64,000 nucleotides of DNA from positions 124,001 to 188,000 of the forward strand of contig RFGC01000047.1 in NCBI GenBank assembly GCA_003697135.1, in the 5' to 3' direction. The position numbers and the translations under genes were made by a program. The notes beneath the pieces are model-generated. The model saw only the letters and a program-made list of their open reading frames with translations. It had not been told where the DNA came from and ran no database searches. This stretch comes from Acidobacteriota bacterium (GTDB lineage: Bacteria; Acidobacteriota; Blastocatellia; Pyrinomonadales; Pyrinomonadaceae). Of this stretch, positions 44,006 through 52,992 are shown in pieces. How positions within the stretch are numbered: the first letter of the stretch is position 1; each line of letters begins with the position of its first letter.

Positions 44006-44125
44006 AAACCACAAAGCCCAAGGTTGAAAAAGCAGAAAGCCAAAGTAAAAAGTTATTTCAGACGAAAAAGTTAGTGAAAAATTGAATCCACAAAGTCAAT
44101 CTTTGCGAAAGCATCTAAGAGGACA

Positions 44126-44506
44126 ATGAAAAAAGCCAGAGTAATAGCAGTAATTATCTTTTTCGTGTTTTCGTCAGCTTGGTTTATTCAGGCGGCTGTT
44201 TTAAGTGCATCGCAAAAGGCAATTGAATCGAAAAGTGCACAGAAAGGTTTGCAGAAGGCAAAAGAGCTTTTTTCAAAGCATTGCGCTCGCTGTCATGGCG
44301 AAGATGGTAAAGCCGAGACTCAAGAAGGACTTGATTTAGGCGCAACTGATTTAACGAGTGAAAGAGTAAAAAAGATGAGTCGTGCAAAAATCATCTCGAC
44401 AATCAAAGAAGGCAAAGGCGCGATGCCGTCCTTTGGTAAGGAACTCTCTAAATCGGAAATATCCTTGCTGGCTGATTATGTTCAGAAGATTTCAAAGGGT
44501 GAGTGA
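44126..44506 (+). CDS. Periplasmic c-type cytochrome (class I, mono-heme)
   Basis: 126 residues with a signal peptide (about 1-23, F-I-Q-A-A) and one heme site C53-A-R-C56-H57. The axial Met is probably Met100 in KGAMPSFGKELSK, the usual sixth ligand position. Fits a small soluble electron carrier. A ribosome-binding site AGAGGAC lies close to the ATG. It is followed by a hairpin-rich region with a terminator. Confidence 0.92.
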   Translation: MKKARVIAVIIFFVFSSAWFIQAAVLSASQKAIESKSAQKGLQKAKELFSKHCARCHGEDGKAETQEGLDLGATDLTSERVKKMSRAKIISTIKEGKGAMPSFGKELSKSEISLLADYVQKISKGE

Positions 44507-44552
44507 TTTTTCAGGAATTGAAATTTACTGCTATTGAAAACTATCAAAGTTT

Positions 44553-44585
44553 TTGCCGAACCGAAAAGAAATTTCGGAGCGGCAA
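44553..44585 (+). ncRNA. Conserved-looking hairpin in the cytochrome c 3' region (structured RNA candidate)
   Basis: A two-layer hairpin: TTGCCG (44553-44558) with CGGCAA (44580-44585), and inside it CCGAAA (44561-44566) with TTTCGG (44572-44577), 5-base loop, a symmetric 2-nt internal loop on each side. All 12 pairs are Watson-Crick. It sits just upstream of a second hairpin with terminator properties. It may be a 3' UTR stabiliser of the cytochrome mRNA or the first stem of an attenuator for the downstream genes. Confidence 0.5.
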
Positions 44586-44588
44586 GTG

Positions 44589-44638
44589 AGAAGGTGCGGT
44601 TTCTTGGGAAGGGTGGTCTTGTTTCCGCACCTTCTTTT
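44589..44638 (+). terminator. Intrinsic terminator after the cytochrome c gene
   Basis: GAAGGTGCGG (44590-44599) pairs with CCGCACCTTC (44625-44634), and TTTT follows. The loop is unusually long (25 bases). It separates the cytochrome gene from the membrane protein and thiE. Confidence 0.7.
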
Positions 44639-44672
44639 GTTTTCAGCGTTTTGACTATTTTATACTTAATCT

Positions 44673-44972
44673 ATGGTTGCAAGACTCATAGTAGTTTTGC
44701 TGATTTTTTTGAGCCTAGAAGTCGGCATAATTTTGATTTTGTTTCCTTGGATAAATATAGGAATTTTTGCAGAGTGGGGCGATAATTACATACTTGCTTT
44801 AGTTTCGGAAAAAATCGGTATTCCGTCCTTACGTAATTTTGTTAGTTCAGGTTGGGTGCGCGGAGCTGTTACAGGATTAGGGATTCTGAATATTTTGCTC
44901 GCTTTCTGGGAGATTTTCCATTTTCAAGAAAGTGTTGAGATGCTAGAAGGAAAGAAACAAAACGAGAAGTGA
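44673..44972 (+). CDS. Small two-helix membrane protein
   Basis: 99 residues with hydrophobic helices at about 4-27 and 61-83 and a charged C-terminal tail. No family recognised. Its stop overlaps the GTG start of thiE as GTGA (4 bases), so it is co-translated with thiE. That supports it as a real gene and hints at a linked function, though none of the known thiamine transport families is evident. Confidence 0.75.
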   Translation: MVARLIVVLLIFLSLEVGIILILFPWINIGIFAEWGDNYILALVSEKIGIPSLRNFVSSGWVRGAVTGLGILNILLAFWEIFHFQESVEMLEGKKQNEK

Positions 44973-45601
44973 GATTGCCAAGCCAGACAAAACCGCTCAT
45001 TTATTTGATAACTGAAGGTAAATTAACCGCAGAAAATTTCCATGGAGAATCAAAAAAAGTTCTCGAAATAATAGAAGAAGCCGTATCGGTTGGGATTCAA
45101 CTAATACAAATTCGCGAGAAAAAATTGCCTGCAAGGTTTGTTTTGCAACTTACAGAGGAAGCCGTCGGAGTAACTAAACGTGCAAATTCGGATACGAAAA
45201 TACTGGTTAATGAAAGAGCCGATATTGCCTTTGCGGCGCAAGCTCATGGAGTTCATTTGCCGGAGAATTCAGTTCCTGCTGAAATTGTAAGAAGAACTTT
45301 CCCGGATTTTGTCATCGGTGTTTCTTGTCATGATTTTCAAGGTTGTCTCGATGCAGTTAGGTCGGGAGCAGATTTTGTAACCTTCAGCCCAGTGTTTTCA
45401 ACGCCGAATAAGGGCGAACCTAAAGGACTTCAAGCCTTAAAAGAGGTCTGCGAAAAACTAAAACCTTTTCCCGTGATAGCTTTGGGCGGCGTGAATCAAG
45501 AAAACTACAGTGAGGTTCTACAGGTAGCCAGCGGCTTTGCCGCAATCAGGTTTCTAAACGATAAAATTAACCTGCAAAAGTTATCGGGCGTTCTTGCTTG
45601 A
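44969..45601 (+). CDS. thiE: Thiamine phosphate synthase
   Basis: 210 residues, GTG start overlapping the previous stop. A TIM-barrel enzyme that couples hydroxymethylpyrimidine diphosphate and thiazole phosphate to thiamine phosphate. Visible family residues are IQIREKKLPARF, KILVNERADIAFAAQAHGVHLPE and DFVTFSPVFSTPNKG (phosphate site), then VIALGGVNQENYSEVL. A catalytic Arg/Lys set, Q-I-R-E-K, is intact. No TPP riboswitch precedes it, and no other thi genes are present, so regulation differs from the usual thi operon. Confidence 0.92.
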   Translation: MRLPSQTKPLIYLITEGKLTAENFHGESKKVLEIIEEAVSVGIQLIQIREKKLPARFVLQLTEEAVGVTKRANSDTKILVNERADIAFAAQAHGVHLPENSVPAEIVRRTFPDFVIGVSCHDFQGCLDAVRSGADFVTFSPVFSTPNKGEPKGLQALKEVCEKLKPFPVIALGGVNQENYSEVLQVASGFAAIRFLNDKINLQKLSGVLA

Positions 45602-45674
45602 AGGATTAGAAAACTTCGGTTTTTTAGACTTCATGGATTCTGCGGAAAGCTTTTCGGGAGTTTTGAAAGCAATA

Positions 45675-45706
45675 AAAAGAGCAAGCTTTTTCAGGCTTGC
45701 TCTTTT
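45675..45706. terminator. Bidirectional intrinsic terminator between thiE and the Clp ATPase gene
   Basis: A perfect 12-bp stem AAAAGAGCAAGC / GCTTGCTCTTTT (45675-45686 with 45695-45706) with an 8-base loop and A/T tracts on both flanks. Shared by two converging genes (45601 and 45730). Confidence 0.88.
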
Positions 45707-45729
45707 GTAGAGAAAAGCTGGTTCTTTGA

Positions 45730-48006
45730 TCAATTCAAGCTGTATTCGGGCTTGACTACGACTTCGCCGTCTTCAACGTCCACCTTGAAACGATTTGCTA
45801 GTTTCCAGTTGTTTGTTATCGGGAGTTTAACTTTTTCGTCAATGTGGCGTTTCAGGAAACGTGCGCCGTAAGTCAAGCTAAAGCCTTTCTCAGTCAATAG
45901 GTTCAGCGCTTCTTCGGTTACTTCGATGTATTTCCCTTGCTTTTCCATCTGTTGGCGAAGTTTTTCCAAATAGAGTTTTGATATTTCCTTAACTTCATCC
46001 ATTGTGAGTGGTGAGAAAACGACTATTTCATCTATGCGGTTGAGGAATTCTGGTGAGAATCGCTGTTCAGCCGCCTTCAAGACTTCGTTCCTGATTGCTT
46101 TGAAATCGTTGGTTGATTTTTTACCGAAGCCAAGAGGCTTTTCAAATTTACGGAAGTTCTCTGAACCGAGATTTGAAGTCATTATCACGATTGCATCGGA
46201 TAAGTAAACCTTTTTGCCACGCCCATCGGTTATCCATCCTTCATCGAAAGCTTGCAGGAAAAGATTCATCAAATATGGTGAGGCTTTCTCGATTTCGTCC
46301 AGTAGCAAAACCGTGTATGGATTTTCTCGAAGTTGCTCTGTTAGTATTCCGCCACGTTCGGAGCCAACGATGCCACGCGGCATTCCGATTAGTTTTTCAA
46401 TTCCGACCGTGCCATCAGCATATTCGGACATATCAATCCGAACCATCTTTCTTTCATCTCCAAACATGAATTCCGCAAGTGCTTTTGCAAGCTCGGTTTT
46501 ACCGACTCCTGTAGGACCTAGGAAAAGCAAAACTCCATCGGGCTTGTAGAAATTTTCTTTCAAAGGACCTTTGTTGAGCCTTAATCTTTGTGCCACGGCT
46601 CTTATGGCTTCTTGTTGACCGACCACGCGCTTACTTAAGGCTTCTTCCATGTATGCAAAACGGTCGGAAGTATCGCGGTAAACCATGTCTTTCGGAATCC
46701 GCGATTCTTGCGAAATCACCTCGATTATGTGTTCGGGTTTAACAACCATCGAGTCAGGTTCGTTGATTCTGACCTTTACAGATGCCGTATCAAGCCAGCC
46801 GATTGCTTTATCAGGCAGATGCAGATTCCGCAAGTAACGCGGTGCCATTTCTAAAGCTGTGTTTATGGCTTCATCGGAGATAGTCACAGAATAGTTTTTC
46901 TCAAGGCGCGGGCGAAGCCCAAGGAGAATTTCTCTAGTTTCGCTAATACTTGGTTCTTCAACTTTCACTAGACGAAAACGCCTTGCTAGTGCTTCGTCTT
47001 CGGCTATGTATTCTTTGTATTCGGTCAAAGTCGTTGCGCCGATGATTCTGAGTTCGCCTCTAGCCAAAGCCGATTTGAACATATTTGCGGCATCTGATGA
47101 AACTCCGATTGCCGCTCCGGCTCCGATGATTGTATGAGCTTCATCAATGAAAAGTATGATTTCAGGTCTTTCTTTTACTTCGTCAATGATTCCTTTAATT
47201 CTTTCTTCAAACATTCCGCGAAGCATGGTCCCTGCAACGATACCGCCCATTTGAAGTTGGACAATATGAGCATTTCTAAGCCATACAGGGACTTTTTCCG
47301 GTTCGAGTTCAATCAATCTTGCCAAGCCTTCTACGACTGCTGTTTTACCTACGCCTGGTTCTCCAACAAGCATTGGAGAATTGCTACGTTCGCGGTGAGA
47401 CAAAATCTCTATTATCTGCCTGATTTCTTTTTCTCTTCCTATTGTTGGTGGAATTTTATCTTGCCGTGCAAGCTTATTGAGACTTACGCCGAAATGCTTT
47501 AGATACGAAGGAAGTTCATATTTTCTTTTTGCGCGTTCAGCTTCCTGCTCTCGTTTTTTCAGCCTTGTCCTAGCTACTTGTGCAACTTCGTATGGTGGGA
47601 TTCCCAAGTCCGAAAGTATATCGTTCAAAACGCTGTTCTCGTCATTAGTTACAACATAGAAAATGTCGGCAGAATCTATTACGCGTCGCCCTTGAGAACG
47701 CGCTCTTTCCATTGAGCGTTTGAAAAGCTCGGTTGTTTCAGGCGCAATTCTAAATCCTCTGCCCGTGTGCGAACGCGAGTGTTCAAGACGTTTTTCTAGC
47801 TGGAGCTTGACAGTCCGCGGATCAATTGAGAGATCACGCATCGTTTCATTAAAAAGCTCCGGCTCTTCAAGAGTCAAAGCATGTAAGATATGCTCAACGG
47901 AAATATAATTCTGATCACGTCGGCGTGATTCGTTTATCGCCGTTTCCAGAATCCTCTTTCCGCTGTCGCTAAACTTATCTTTGTAGGCTTCTAAATCTGA
48001 CATCAT
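45730..48006 (-). CDS. Clp ATPase (ClpA/ClpC-type AAA+ unfoldase)
   Basis: 758 residues from the ATG at 48006, chosen for a TAGGAG 11 bases upstream; in-frame ATGs at 48060 and 48120 would add 18 or 38 residues and lack a good ribosome site. Order: Clp N-domain (about 1-150), AAA1 with GEPGVGKT (215-222), AAA2 with GPTGVGKT (497-504), and the ClpP-docking tripeptide LGF at 625-627. There is no coiled-coil M domain or UVR segment between AAA1 and AAA2, so it has the size and layout of ClpA but the loop of ClpC. It should unfold substrates for ClpP. Neither clpP nor clpS is adjacent. Confidence 0.93.
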   Translation of the reverse strand: MMSDLEAYKDKFSDSGKRILETAINESRRRDQNYISVEHILHALTLEEPELFNETMRDLSIDPRTVKLQLEKRLEHSRSHTGRGFRIAPETTELFKRSMERARSQGRRVIDSADIFYVVTNDENSVLNDILSDLGIPPYEVAQVARTRLKKREQEAERAKRKYELPSYLKHFGVSLNKLARQDKIPPTIGREKEIRQIIEILSHRERSNSPMLVGEPGVGKTAVVEGLARLIELEPEKVPVWLRNAHIVQLQMGGIVAGTMLRGMFEERIKGIIDEVKERPEIILFIDEAHTIIGAGAAIGVSSDAANMFKSALARGELRIIGATTLTEYKEYIAEDEALARRFRLVKVEEPSISETREILLGLRPRLEKNYSVTISDEAINTALEMAPRYLRNLHLPDKAIGWLDTASVKVRINEPDSMVVKPEHIIEVISQESRIPKDMVYRDTSDRFAYMEEALSKRVVGQQEAIRAVAQRLRLNKGPLKENFYKPDGVLLFLGPTGVGKTELAKALAEFMFGDERKMVRIDMSEYADGTVGIEKLIGMPRGIVGSERGGILTEQLRENPYTVLLLDEIEKASPYLMNLFLQAFDEGWITDGRGKKVYLSDAIVIMTSNLGSENFRKFEKPLGFGKKSTNDFKAIRNEVLKAAEQRFSPEFLNRIDEIVVFSPLTMDEVKEISKLYLEKLRQQMEKQGKYIEVTEEALNLLTEKGFSLTYGARFLKRHIDEKVKLPITNNWKLANRFKVDVEDGEVVVKPEYSLN

Positions 48007-48162
48007 AATTCTTTCCGCTCCTAAAGCTTTTGATGCTTTCAAGGAACTTTCTACTGCCATTTTACCATCTACAGACCAGCAAGAAAATATCAAAGTTCCC
48101 AAACACTGAATTTCACGCATTAAATTCTTTGAGTTTGTTAGATTTGGAAGTTATGATTTTGC

Positions 48163-49035
48163 TTGATGAAAAGAATTTTGCTAATTTTCTTGTTAATTTT
48201 AGCTGGCTGTTCGAGAGAAATTGAGAATATGAACGAAAAGACCGAAGAAACTTTTGCAGAAACGAAAAAAGCCAATGCATTTTTAGCATCGCTAGAAGAC
48301 AATTTCTCAAAGCGAAGCATTAACATAAATGCATTTTGCAATCAAAGCGATAAAGTAGAGCGCAGGATTCTTCGAGAATACGGCGCTCTCTTTTTGGCGA
48401 CGGAAAAGGTTGAGGTCCCTTGTTGTTGTATGTTTGAGAGCGACGAAGCTGTTAGGCGTTTTCAAGACTCTGTCAGAATCATGGCAGAGCAGATTGGAGA
48501 TGTAAAAATCGAGCTGCAAGAAGAGGCGATGAAAGCATATTTGGCGGCACGCAGAGAAGCTGAGCAGGAAGGTTTAAGCATAACTCCACGTGGCGGCGTA
48601 GAAGCCGCTCGCAGAAGTTTTGCAGATACCTTGAGGCTTTGGAACTCACGCTTTGAACCTGCCTGCATCTATTGGAAAGAAAAAGGAAAACTAACCGAAG
48701 AGCAGGTAAACTATTTGAAATCTCTGCCGATAAAAGAGCAAGTCCGAGAGGTGCTGAAACTGGAAGAAAAGGGAATTTTCTTCAACAAGCAGTTTAACGG
48801 TTCGATTCTTCATTCGGTTGCCGCTCCAGGCACATCTCAACATCTTTCAATGCTGGCTTTGGATATTCAAGAATACGACAACAAAAAAGTCAGAAAGATA
48901 ATGAACAAACACGGCTGGTTTCGCACAGTCCGAAACGACGAGCCGCATTTTACGTTTTTGGGTCGAAGTGAAGAGGAATTACCAAAGCTCGGACTGAAAA
49001 GAATCGAGCCTGATTTTTGGGTTCCTGATTTTTAG
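48163..49035 (+). CDS. Lipoprotein with M15-type (D-Ala-D-Ala carboxypeptidase) domain
   Basis: 290 residues. Lipoprotein signal with L-A-G-C (Cys16), a helical middle region of unclear role, and a C-terminal M15 zinc peptidase motif: S-x-H227-x6-D234 (GTSQHLSMLALD) and H262 in NDEPHFTF. The three ligands H, D, H and Glu260 are in VanY/DacA-like order. Likely trims peptidoglycan peptides in the periplasm. The S-Q-H-L-S variant differs slightly from the usual S-x-H-x-x-G-x-A-x-D. It stops 3 bp before the TANGO2-like gene. Confidence 0.82.
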   Translation: MMKRILLIFLLILAGCSREIENMNEKTEETFAETKKANAFLASLEDNFSKRSININAFCNQSDKVERRILREYGALFLATEKVEVPCCCMFESDEAVRRFQDSVRIMAEQIGDVKIELQEEAMKAYLAARREAEQEGLSITPRGGVEAARRSFADTLRLWNSRFEPACIYWKEKGKLTEEQVNYLKSLPIKEQVREVLKLEEKGIFFNKQFNGSILHSVAAPGTSQHLSMLALDIQEYDNKKVRKIMNKHGWFRTVRNDEPHFTFLGRSEEELPKLGLKRIEPDFWVPDF

Positions 49036-49038
49036 CTT

Positions 49039-49839
49039 ATGTGTTTACTTGTTTTTGCTTACCGCATGCATCCCGAATACGAGTTTATCTTTGCGGGAAA
49101 TCGCGATGAATTTTACTCGCGTCCGAGCGAAGTGGCAAAATTTTGGGAAGAAAATCCTGACGTTTTAGCAGGCAGAGATTTGGTTCACGGTGGAACATGG
49201 CTTGGGATTACCAGAAGTGGAAGATTCGCAACCGTCACAAACTATCGGCAACCGGGACAAAAAGAAGGCAAACGTTCACGCGGACGTCTCGTTTCTGATT
49301 TTTTAATGACTCAGAAAAGCCCGAAGGAGTATCTGGAAGACATTTGCGCTTCGGACTATACGGGTTTCAATCTTTTGGTTGGTGATTTTCTTGCTTCTGA
49401 AATAGCCTATTTTTCAAATCGCGAAGATAATCTCGGAGCTTTCAGAATTCTTCAAAGCGGCATCTACGGACTTAGCAATCATCTTCTTGATACCGAATGG
49501 CATAAGGTAAAACGTGCAAAAGCATTTTTGGAAAAAGCTTTGCAACGAAAAGAAATTTGCCCAGACGAGCTTTTTAGATTCTTGGAAGACAGAACACAAG
49601 CCGATGAAAGCAGTTTACCAAATACAGGTATCGGCATTGAGCTTGAGAAATTGCTTTCACCTATTTTCGTAGAAACTCCGATTTATGGAACTCGCTGTTC
49701 AACCGTGATACTACTCAAAAAAAGCGGTAAGCTTACATTTATCGAACGCAACCATCAACTAAAACAAGAACAAAAATTTACCTTCATGCTGGATTCATCG
49801 AAATCCCGAAGTTGTAATCTTAAAAATTCTTGCTTTTAG
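49039..49839 (+). CDS. NRDE/TANGO2-family protein
   Basis: 266 residues. The defining N-R-D-E motif is near the start (MCLLVFAYRMHPEYEFIFAGNRDEF), with an N-terminal Cys2 and the segments ILAGRDLVHGGTWLGIT-like (VLAGRDLVHGGTWLGI), RFATVTNYRQPGQ and RGRLVSDFL typical of TANGO2. The family is related to Ntn-hydrolases; proposed roles in heme handling or acyl-CoA metabolism are debated. It follows the M15 lipoprotein by 3 bp, so co-expressed. Confidence 0.93.
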   Translation: MCLLVFAYRMHPEYEFIFAGNRDEFYSRPSEVAKFWEENPDVLAGRDLVHGGTWLGITRSGRFATVTNYRQPGQKEGKRSRGRLVSDFLMTQKSPKEYLEDICASDYTGFNLLVGDFLASEIAYFSNREDNLGAFRILQSGIYGLSNHLLDTEWHKVKRAKAFLEKALQRKEICPDELFRFLEDRTQADESSLPNTGIGIELEKLLSPIFVETPIYGTRCSTVILLKKSGKLTFIERNHQLKQEQKFTFMLDSSKSRSCNLKNSCF

Positions 49840-49856
49840 ATAGCAAGTTTGTAGAC

Positions 49857-50855
49857 TCAATCCTTTTGCCACTTTTCAAGAAGCCCACTCCAACTTCTTA
49901 AAATTTTTTCGTATTCCGACAAACAGCTTTGAGTTCGGTCTGCAGGGAGATACTTTTTTGCTATGTATGAGTATTTGTTAGGATCAGAGCCGTAAATCAT
50001 GCAAAGCGAAACGAAAGCTCTTTGTTCTTGCATGAGATGCTCATCTGCAAGGTTGCGGGTTTTGAAAGGTTTACGTTTTGCTTCGATTTTGAAGGCATCA
50101 GCAATTGCGAGAATAGATTGCACACCTTCTTCACCTAGCTTCTCAAGGCATATAATACTCGAAAGTCTATCAGCCGCATCTTCTTCATTGCCAGTTATAG
50201 GCAATTGGTAAACATCTATCAAGGCATGACTGATTTCATGTAGAAAAACAAATTTCATTGCATCGAAGGCTTTTTTTCTAGATTCTTCGGATTCGGTATA
50301 ACTTTCGGTAGTTTTAGAACTGTCTGCTTGACGGAAAAGCTCTTCAAAGTATTGAATCATTTCAAAGCATAAAGTGACTTGTTTTTGAGAAGAATCGTAA
50401 AACGAATTTGCTTCTCCACACTCTTTGATTTTGATTAAAACATTCTGCGGTAAAATTAACGAACGATTCAGCCGATCAACAGCCTTCTCCAGAGTTTTAT
50501 TTTCTCGGAGATATTTTTCATATTCAAAAAGTTCAGGTTTTTGAGAAGTTCCGTATTCCAGTAAAAAATCACCTGCATCTGTTTCTTTTTCTTGTTCTAC
50601 TTTTTGAATTGTTGGACTCTTGTTTGGAGTTGGAGTAGGTCTCCTTGCTTGAAAGACACAGCCAGAATAGAAGAGTGATATGGTGAGAAAAAGCAAATTT
50701 GCTACTTTAAGAGTTCTCCCGAACAAAGATTTTTTCTTAGGGAATTTTCCAAGAACTTGTTTTGCTTTCTGATGGGATTTTGGAAATTGAGAAATTCTAG
50801 AAGTGAGAAGTAGAAGAAATAAGCCGTTTGCGGGTTGGAGTGAAAGCATAACCAA
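49857..50855 (-). CDS. DUF4344-type putative metallopeptidase lipoprotein
   Basis: 332 residues as read from the ATG at 50855. The region from Lys42 on looks like a lipoprotein signal ending F-Y-S-G-C (Cys66), so the true start is probably internal: a TTG at about residue 44 is one option, with no clear ribosome site. The body has the zinc motif H206-E-I-S-H210 (FVFLHEISHALIDVYQLPITGNEEDAADRL), with the downstream E-E-D-A-A-D giving a Glu/Asp ligand, as in the DUF4344 family of putative metallopeptidases. Role unknown, probably periplasmic. Confidence 0.82.
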   Translation of the reverse strand: MVMLSLQPANGLFLLLLTSRISQFPKSHQKAKQVLGKFPKKKSLFGRTLKVANLLFLTISLFYSGCVFQARRPTPTPNKSPTIQKVEQEKETDAGDFLLEYGTSQKPELFEYEKYLRENKTLEKAVDRLNRSLILPQNVLIKIKECGEANSFYDSSQKQVTLCFEMIQYFEELFRQADSSKTTESYTESEESRKKAFDAMKFVFLHEISHALIDVYQLPITGNEEDAADRLSSIICLEKLGEEGVQSILAIADAFKIEAKRKPFKTRNLADEHLMQEQRAFVSLCMIYGSDPNKYSYIAKKYLPADRTQSCLSEYEKILRSWSGLLEKWQKD

Positions 50856-50900
50856 AGAATTGTAAAACCGAAACAGCTAAAATTACGGTAAACTCGATGT

Positions 50901-50932
50901 AAAAATCGGGAGATAAAAATCTCCCGATTTTT
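50901..50932. terminator. Intrinsic terminator overlapping the pepA stop
   Basis: A perfect 14-bp stem AAAAATCGGGAGAT / ATCTCCCGATTTTT (50901-50914 with 50919-50932) and a 4-base loop. The T-tract lies on the minus-strand 3' side, so it ends pepA transcription. The pepA stop codon (50931-50933) falls at the stem base. Confidence 0.9.
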
Positions 50933-52448
50933 ATTTCTTAGCCGAATTCTCGAATTTCTCAACAAGTCTTAGCAGTGATTTTATGCAAACACCTGTTGGA
51001 CCTTTTGCTTGGTGTGGACTAGGTTCGTCAGCCCAGGCTGTTCCTGCAATATCAAGATGCGCCCATTTTGCTTTATCAACAAATTCTTGGATAAAGACCG
51101 CTCCGATGATTGTTCCAGCTTTGCGGGCCGGGCCGATATTTTTGACGTCGGCAATATCGGATTTAATCATTTTCGAGTATTCTTTCCCGATAGGCAACTG
51201 CCAGTATTTTTCACCAGTTTCTTTTCCGCATTCGATTATTTGATTAACGAAGTCTTGATCGTTGCCCATTATTCCGGTGTTTATATTTCCAAGCGCAATG
51301 ATGACCGCTCCGGTAAGAGTCGCTAGATCAACAATGTGCGTAGCACCTTGCTTTTCTGCATAAGCTATTGCATCGGCTAAAATCAATCTGCCTTCAGCGT
51401 CGGTGTTGAGAATCTCTATGGTTTTCCCATTCATCGCACGAACGACATCAGAAGGTCTGGTAGCTTTCCCGCTCGGCATATTTTCCGTTGCCGCAACAAC
51501 TCCTAGAACAGGCACTGAAGGCTTCAAAAGCGCAACGGCACGCATTATCCCCAAAACCGTTCCGCCACCTGTCATATCATATTTCATTGCTTCCATGCCT
51601 TCCGAAGGTTTTAAGGAAATTCCGCCTGTATCAAAAGTTATTCCCTTGCCTACAAAGGCAAGCATTTCGCCTTTGCGAGCCGTTGATTTTTTAGGTTTGT
51701 ATTTCAAGATAATCAATTTAGGTGGCTGTTCCGATCCTGCCGCAACGCTCAAAAGCGATCCCATGCCTAATTTTCTCATATCGGCTTCGTCCAGAATCTC
51801 GCATTCTAAACCGACTTCTTTTGCCATCTCTTGAGCGCGCTTGGCCATTTCGGTTGGTGTCAGGATATTTGGCGGTTCATTTGCCAAATCACGGGTGAAG
51901 TTAATCGAATCACCAATGATTTTCCCGCGCTCGAAGCCTTTTTCCATTTCCTTTTCATCAGCACCTTCAATTGCAACCGCTAAAGTTTCTATTTTCCCTT
52001 TTTTGTCGTTTGTGGTTTTGTATTTATCAAGCTCAAAAAGCCCTGTAATGACGCCTTGCACTGCATTTGCTGCAATATCAACAGTTTGCCCGTTCTCAAG
52101 GCGTGGAACTAGGACAAAGCTCGATATGTTTTTGCTCCTGAGAAAACGAGCGGCAGTTCCTGCCAAGAAAGCAACATTCGGCGTTTTGTATTCTTCTTTC
52201 TCTCCAACTCCGATCAAAAGAATTCGGCTAGCTTTTAGCTTTCCTTTGGGAATAATTCTCAAGAATACGGTTTCTCCTTCTTCGCCGCTAAATTTTTCCG
52301 TTTTGAAAACAGATGCCACCAGCCCATCGGTCAACTTATCTAGCTCTTTCAAATATCCACTTGTAGGCTGTTCATCCTTGAAAACAGCAATAGCAATCGC
52401 ATCAACATTTGCTTCGTAAAATTTACCAGTGATTGCTTTTGTCTTCAT
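50931..52448 (-). CDS. pepA: Leucyl aminopeptidase (cytosolic M17)
   Basis: A 505-residue M17 aminopeptidase with the N-terminal macro-like domain and the C-terminal catalytic domain. Metal and catalytic segments are intact: VGKGITFDTGGISLKPSEGM (Lys and Asp ligands), KYDMTGGGTVLG, and NTDAEGRLILADA (N-T-D-A-E-G-R-L signature). It removes N-terminal residues, especially Leu, with two divalent metals. GGGAGA precedes the ATG. Monocistronic or last in a run with smpB, 83 bp away. Confidence 0.96.
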   Translation of the reverse strand: MKTKAITGKFYEANVDAIAIAVFKDEQPTSGYLKELDKLTDGLVASVFKTEKFSGEEGETVFLRIIPKGKLKASRILLIGVGEKEEYKTPNVAFLAGTAARFLRSKNISSFVLVPRLENGQTVDIAANAVQGVITGLFELDKYKTTNDKKGKIETLAVAIEGADEKEMEKGFERGKIIGDSINFTRDLANEPPNILTPTEMAKRAQEMAKEVGLECEILDEADMRKLGMGSLLSVAAGSEQPPKLIILKYKPKKSTARKGEMLAFVGKGITFDTGGISLKPSEGMEAMKYDMTGGGTVLGIMRAVALLKPSVPVLGVVAATENMPSGKATRPSDVVRAMNGKTIEILNTDAEGRLILADAIAYAEKQGATHIVDLATLTGAVIIALGNINTGIMGNDQDFVNQIIECGKETGEKYWQLPIGKEYSKMIKSDIADVKNIGPARKAGTIIGAVFIQEFVDKAKWAHLDIAGTAWADEPSPHQAKGPTGVCIKSLLRLVEKFENSAKK

Positions 52449-52531
52449 TTTGTCTCCCGTAGCTAAAGAATTTTAGCGAATACGAAATTATATCTTATTT
52501 TCTTTGAGGTTTGCTAACCGTTGTAAAGTAT

Positions 52532-52987
52532 TCAACGGGTTATTTTCAAATGTTTGCGGGTTTCTCTTTCAATGTCTCTTGTCTTCAGGGTTTCGCGCTT
52601 ATCGAAGAGCTTTTTGCCTTTTGCAACTCCTATTTCGAGTTTTATGCGCTTGTTTTTCCAATAAATTCTGGTTACCACAAGAGTCATGCCTTTTTGTGAA
52701 GTTTCTCTTTGAAGTTTTTCTATTTCGCGTTTATGAAGAAGAAGTTTACGGCTTCTAAGCGGATCATGATTATTGCGATTCCCGTGTTGATAAGGTGCTA
52801 TGTGAGCGTTTATTAGCCATGCTTCACCGTCTTTTATCGCAACGTAGCTATCTTTTAGCTGGATTTTGCCATTCATCAGGCTCTTGACTTCTGTTCCCTT
52901 CAGCACAATACCAGCTTCGTATTTGTCCAAGATGAAATAATCGTGATAAGCGGCTCTGTTAACCAGAATTTCTTTCTCTGCAGACAT
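52532..52987 (-). CDS. smpB: SsrA-binding protein SmpB
   Basis: A 151-residue SmpB, the partner of tmRNA in rescue of stalled ribosomes. The OB-fold core is seen (NRAAYHDYFILDKYEAGIVLKGTEVKSL), then SYVAIKDGEAWLINAHIAPY and the conserved NHDPLRSRKLLLHKREI. The basic C-terminal tail ends in KTRDIERETRKHLKITR. No tmRNA (ssrA) is adjacent. It begins 5 bp after the TPR-DUF4388 gene, so the two are co-transcribed. Confidence 0.96.
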   Translation of the reverse strand: MSAEKEILVNRAAYHDYFILDKYEAGIVLKGTEVKSLMNGKIQLKDSYVAIKDGEAWLINAHIAPYQHGNRNNHDPLRSRKLLLHKREIEKLQRETSQKGMTLVVTRIYWKNKRIKLEIGVAKGKKLFDKRETLKTRDIERETRKHLKITR

Positions 52988-52992
52988 AAAAG

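Noticed and set aside
44534-44785. 83-codon plus-strand frame with a possible lipid-anchor region
   Set aside because: It overlaps the terminator hairpin and the start of the better-supported two-helix protein at 44673, has no ribosome site, and its sequence is compositionally odd.
44507-44968. Possible TPP riboswitch before thiE
   Set aside because: The conserved CTGAGA and ACCTGA-x-CTGG elements are absent; only the two hairpins described are present.
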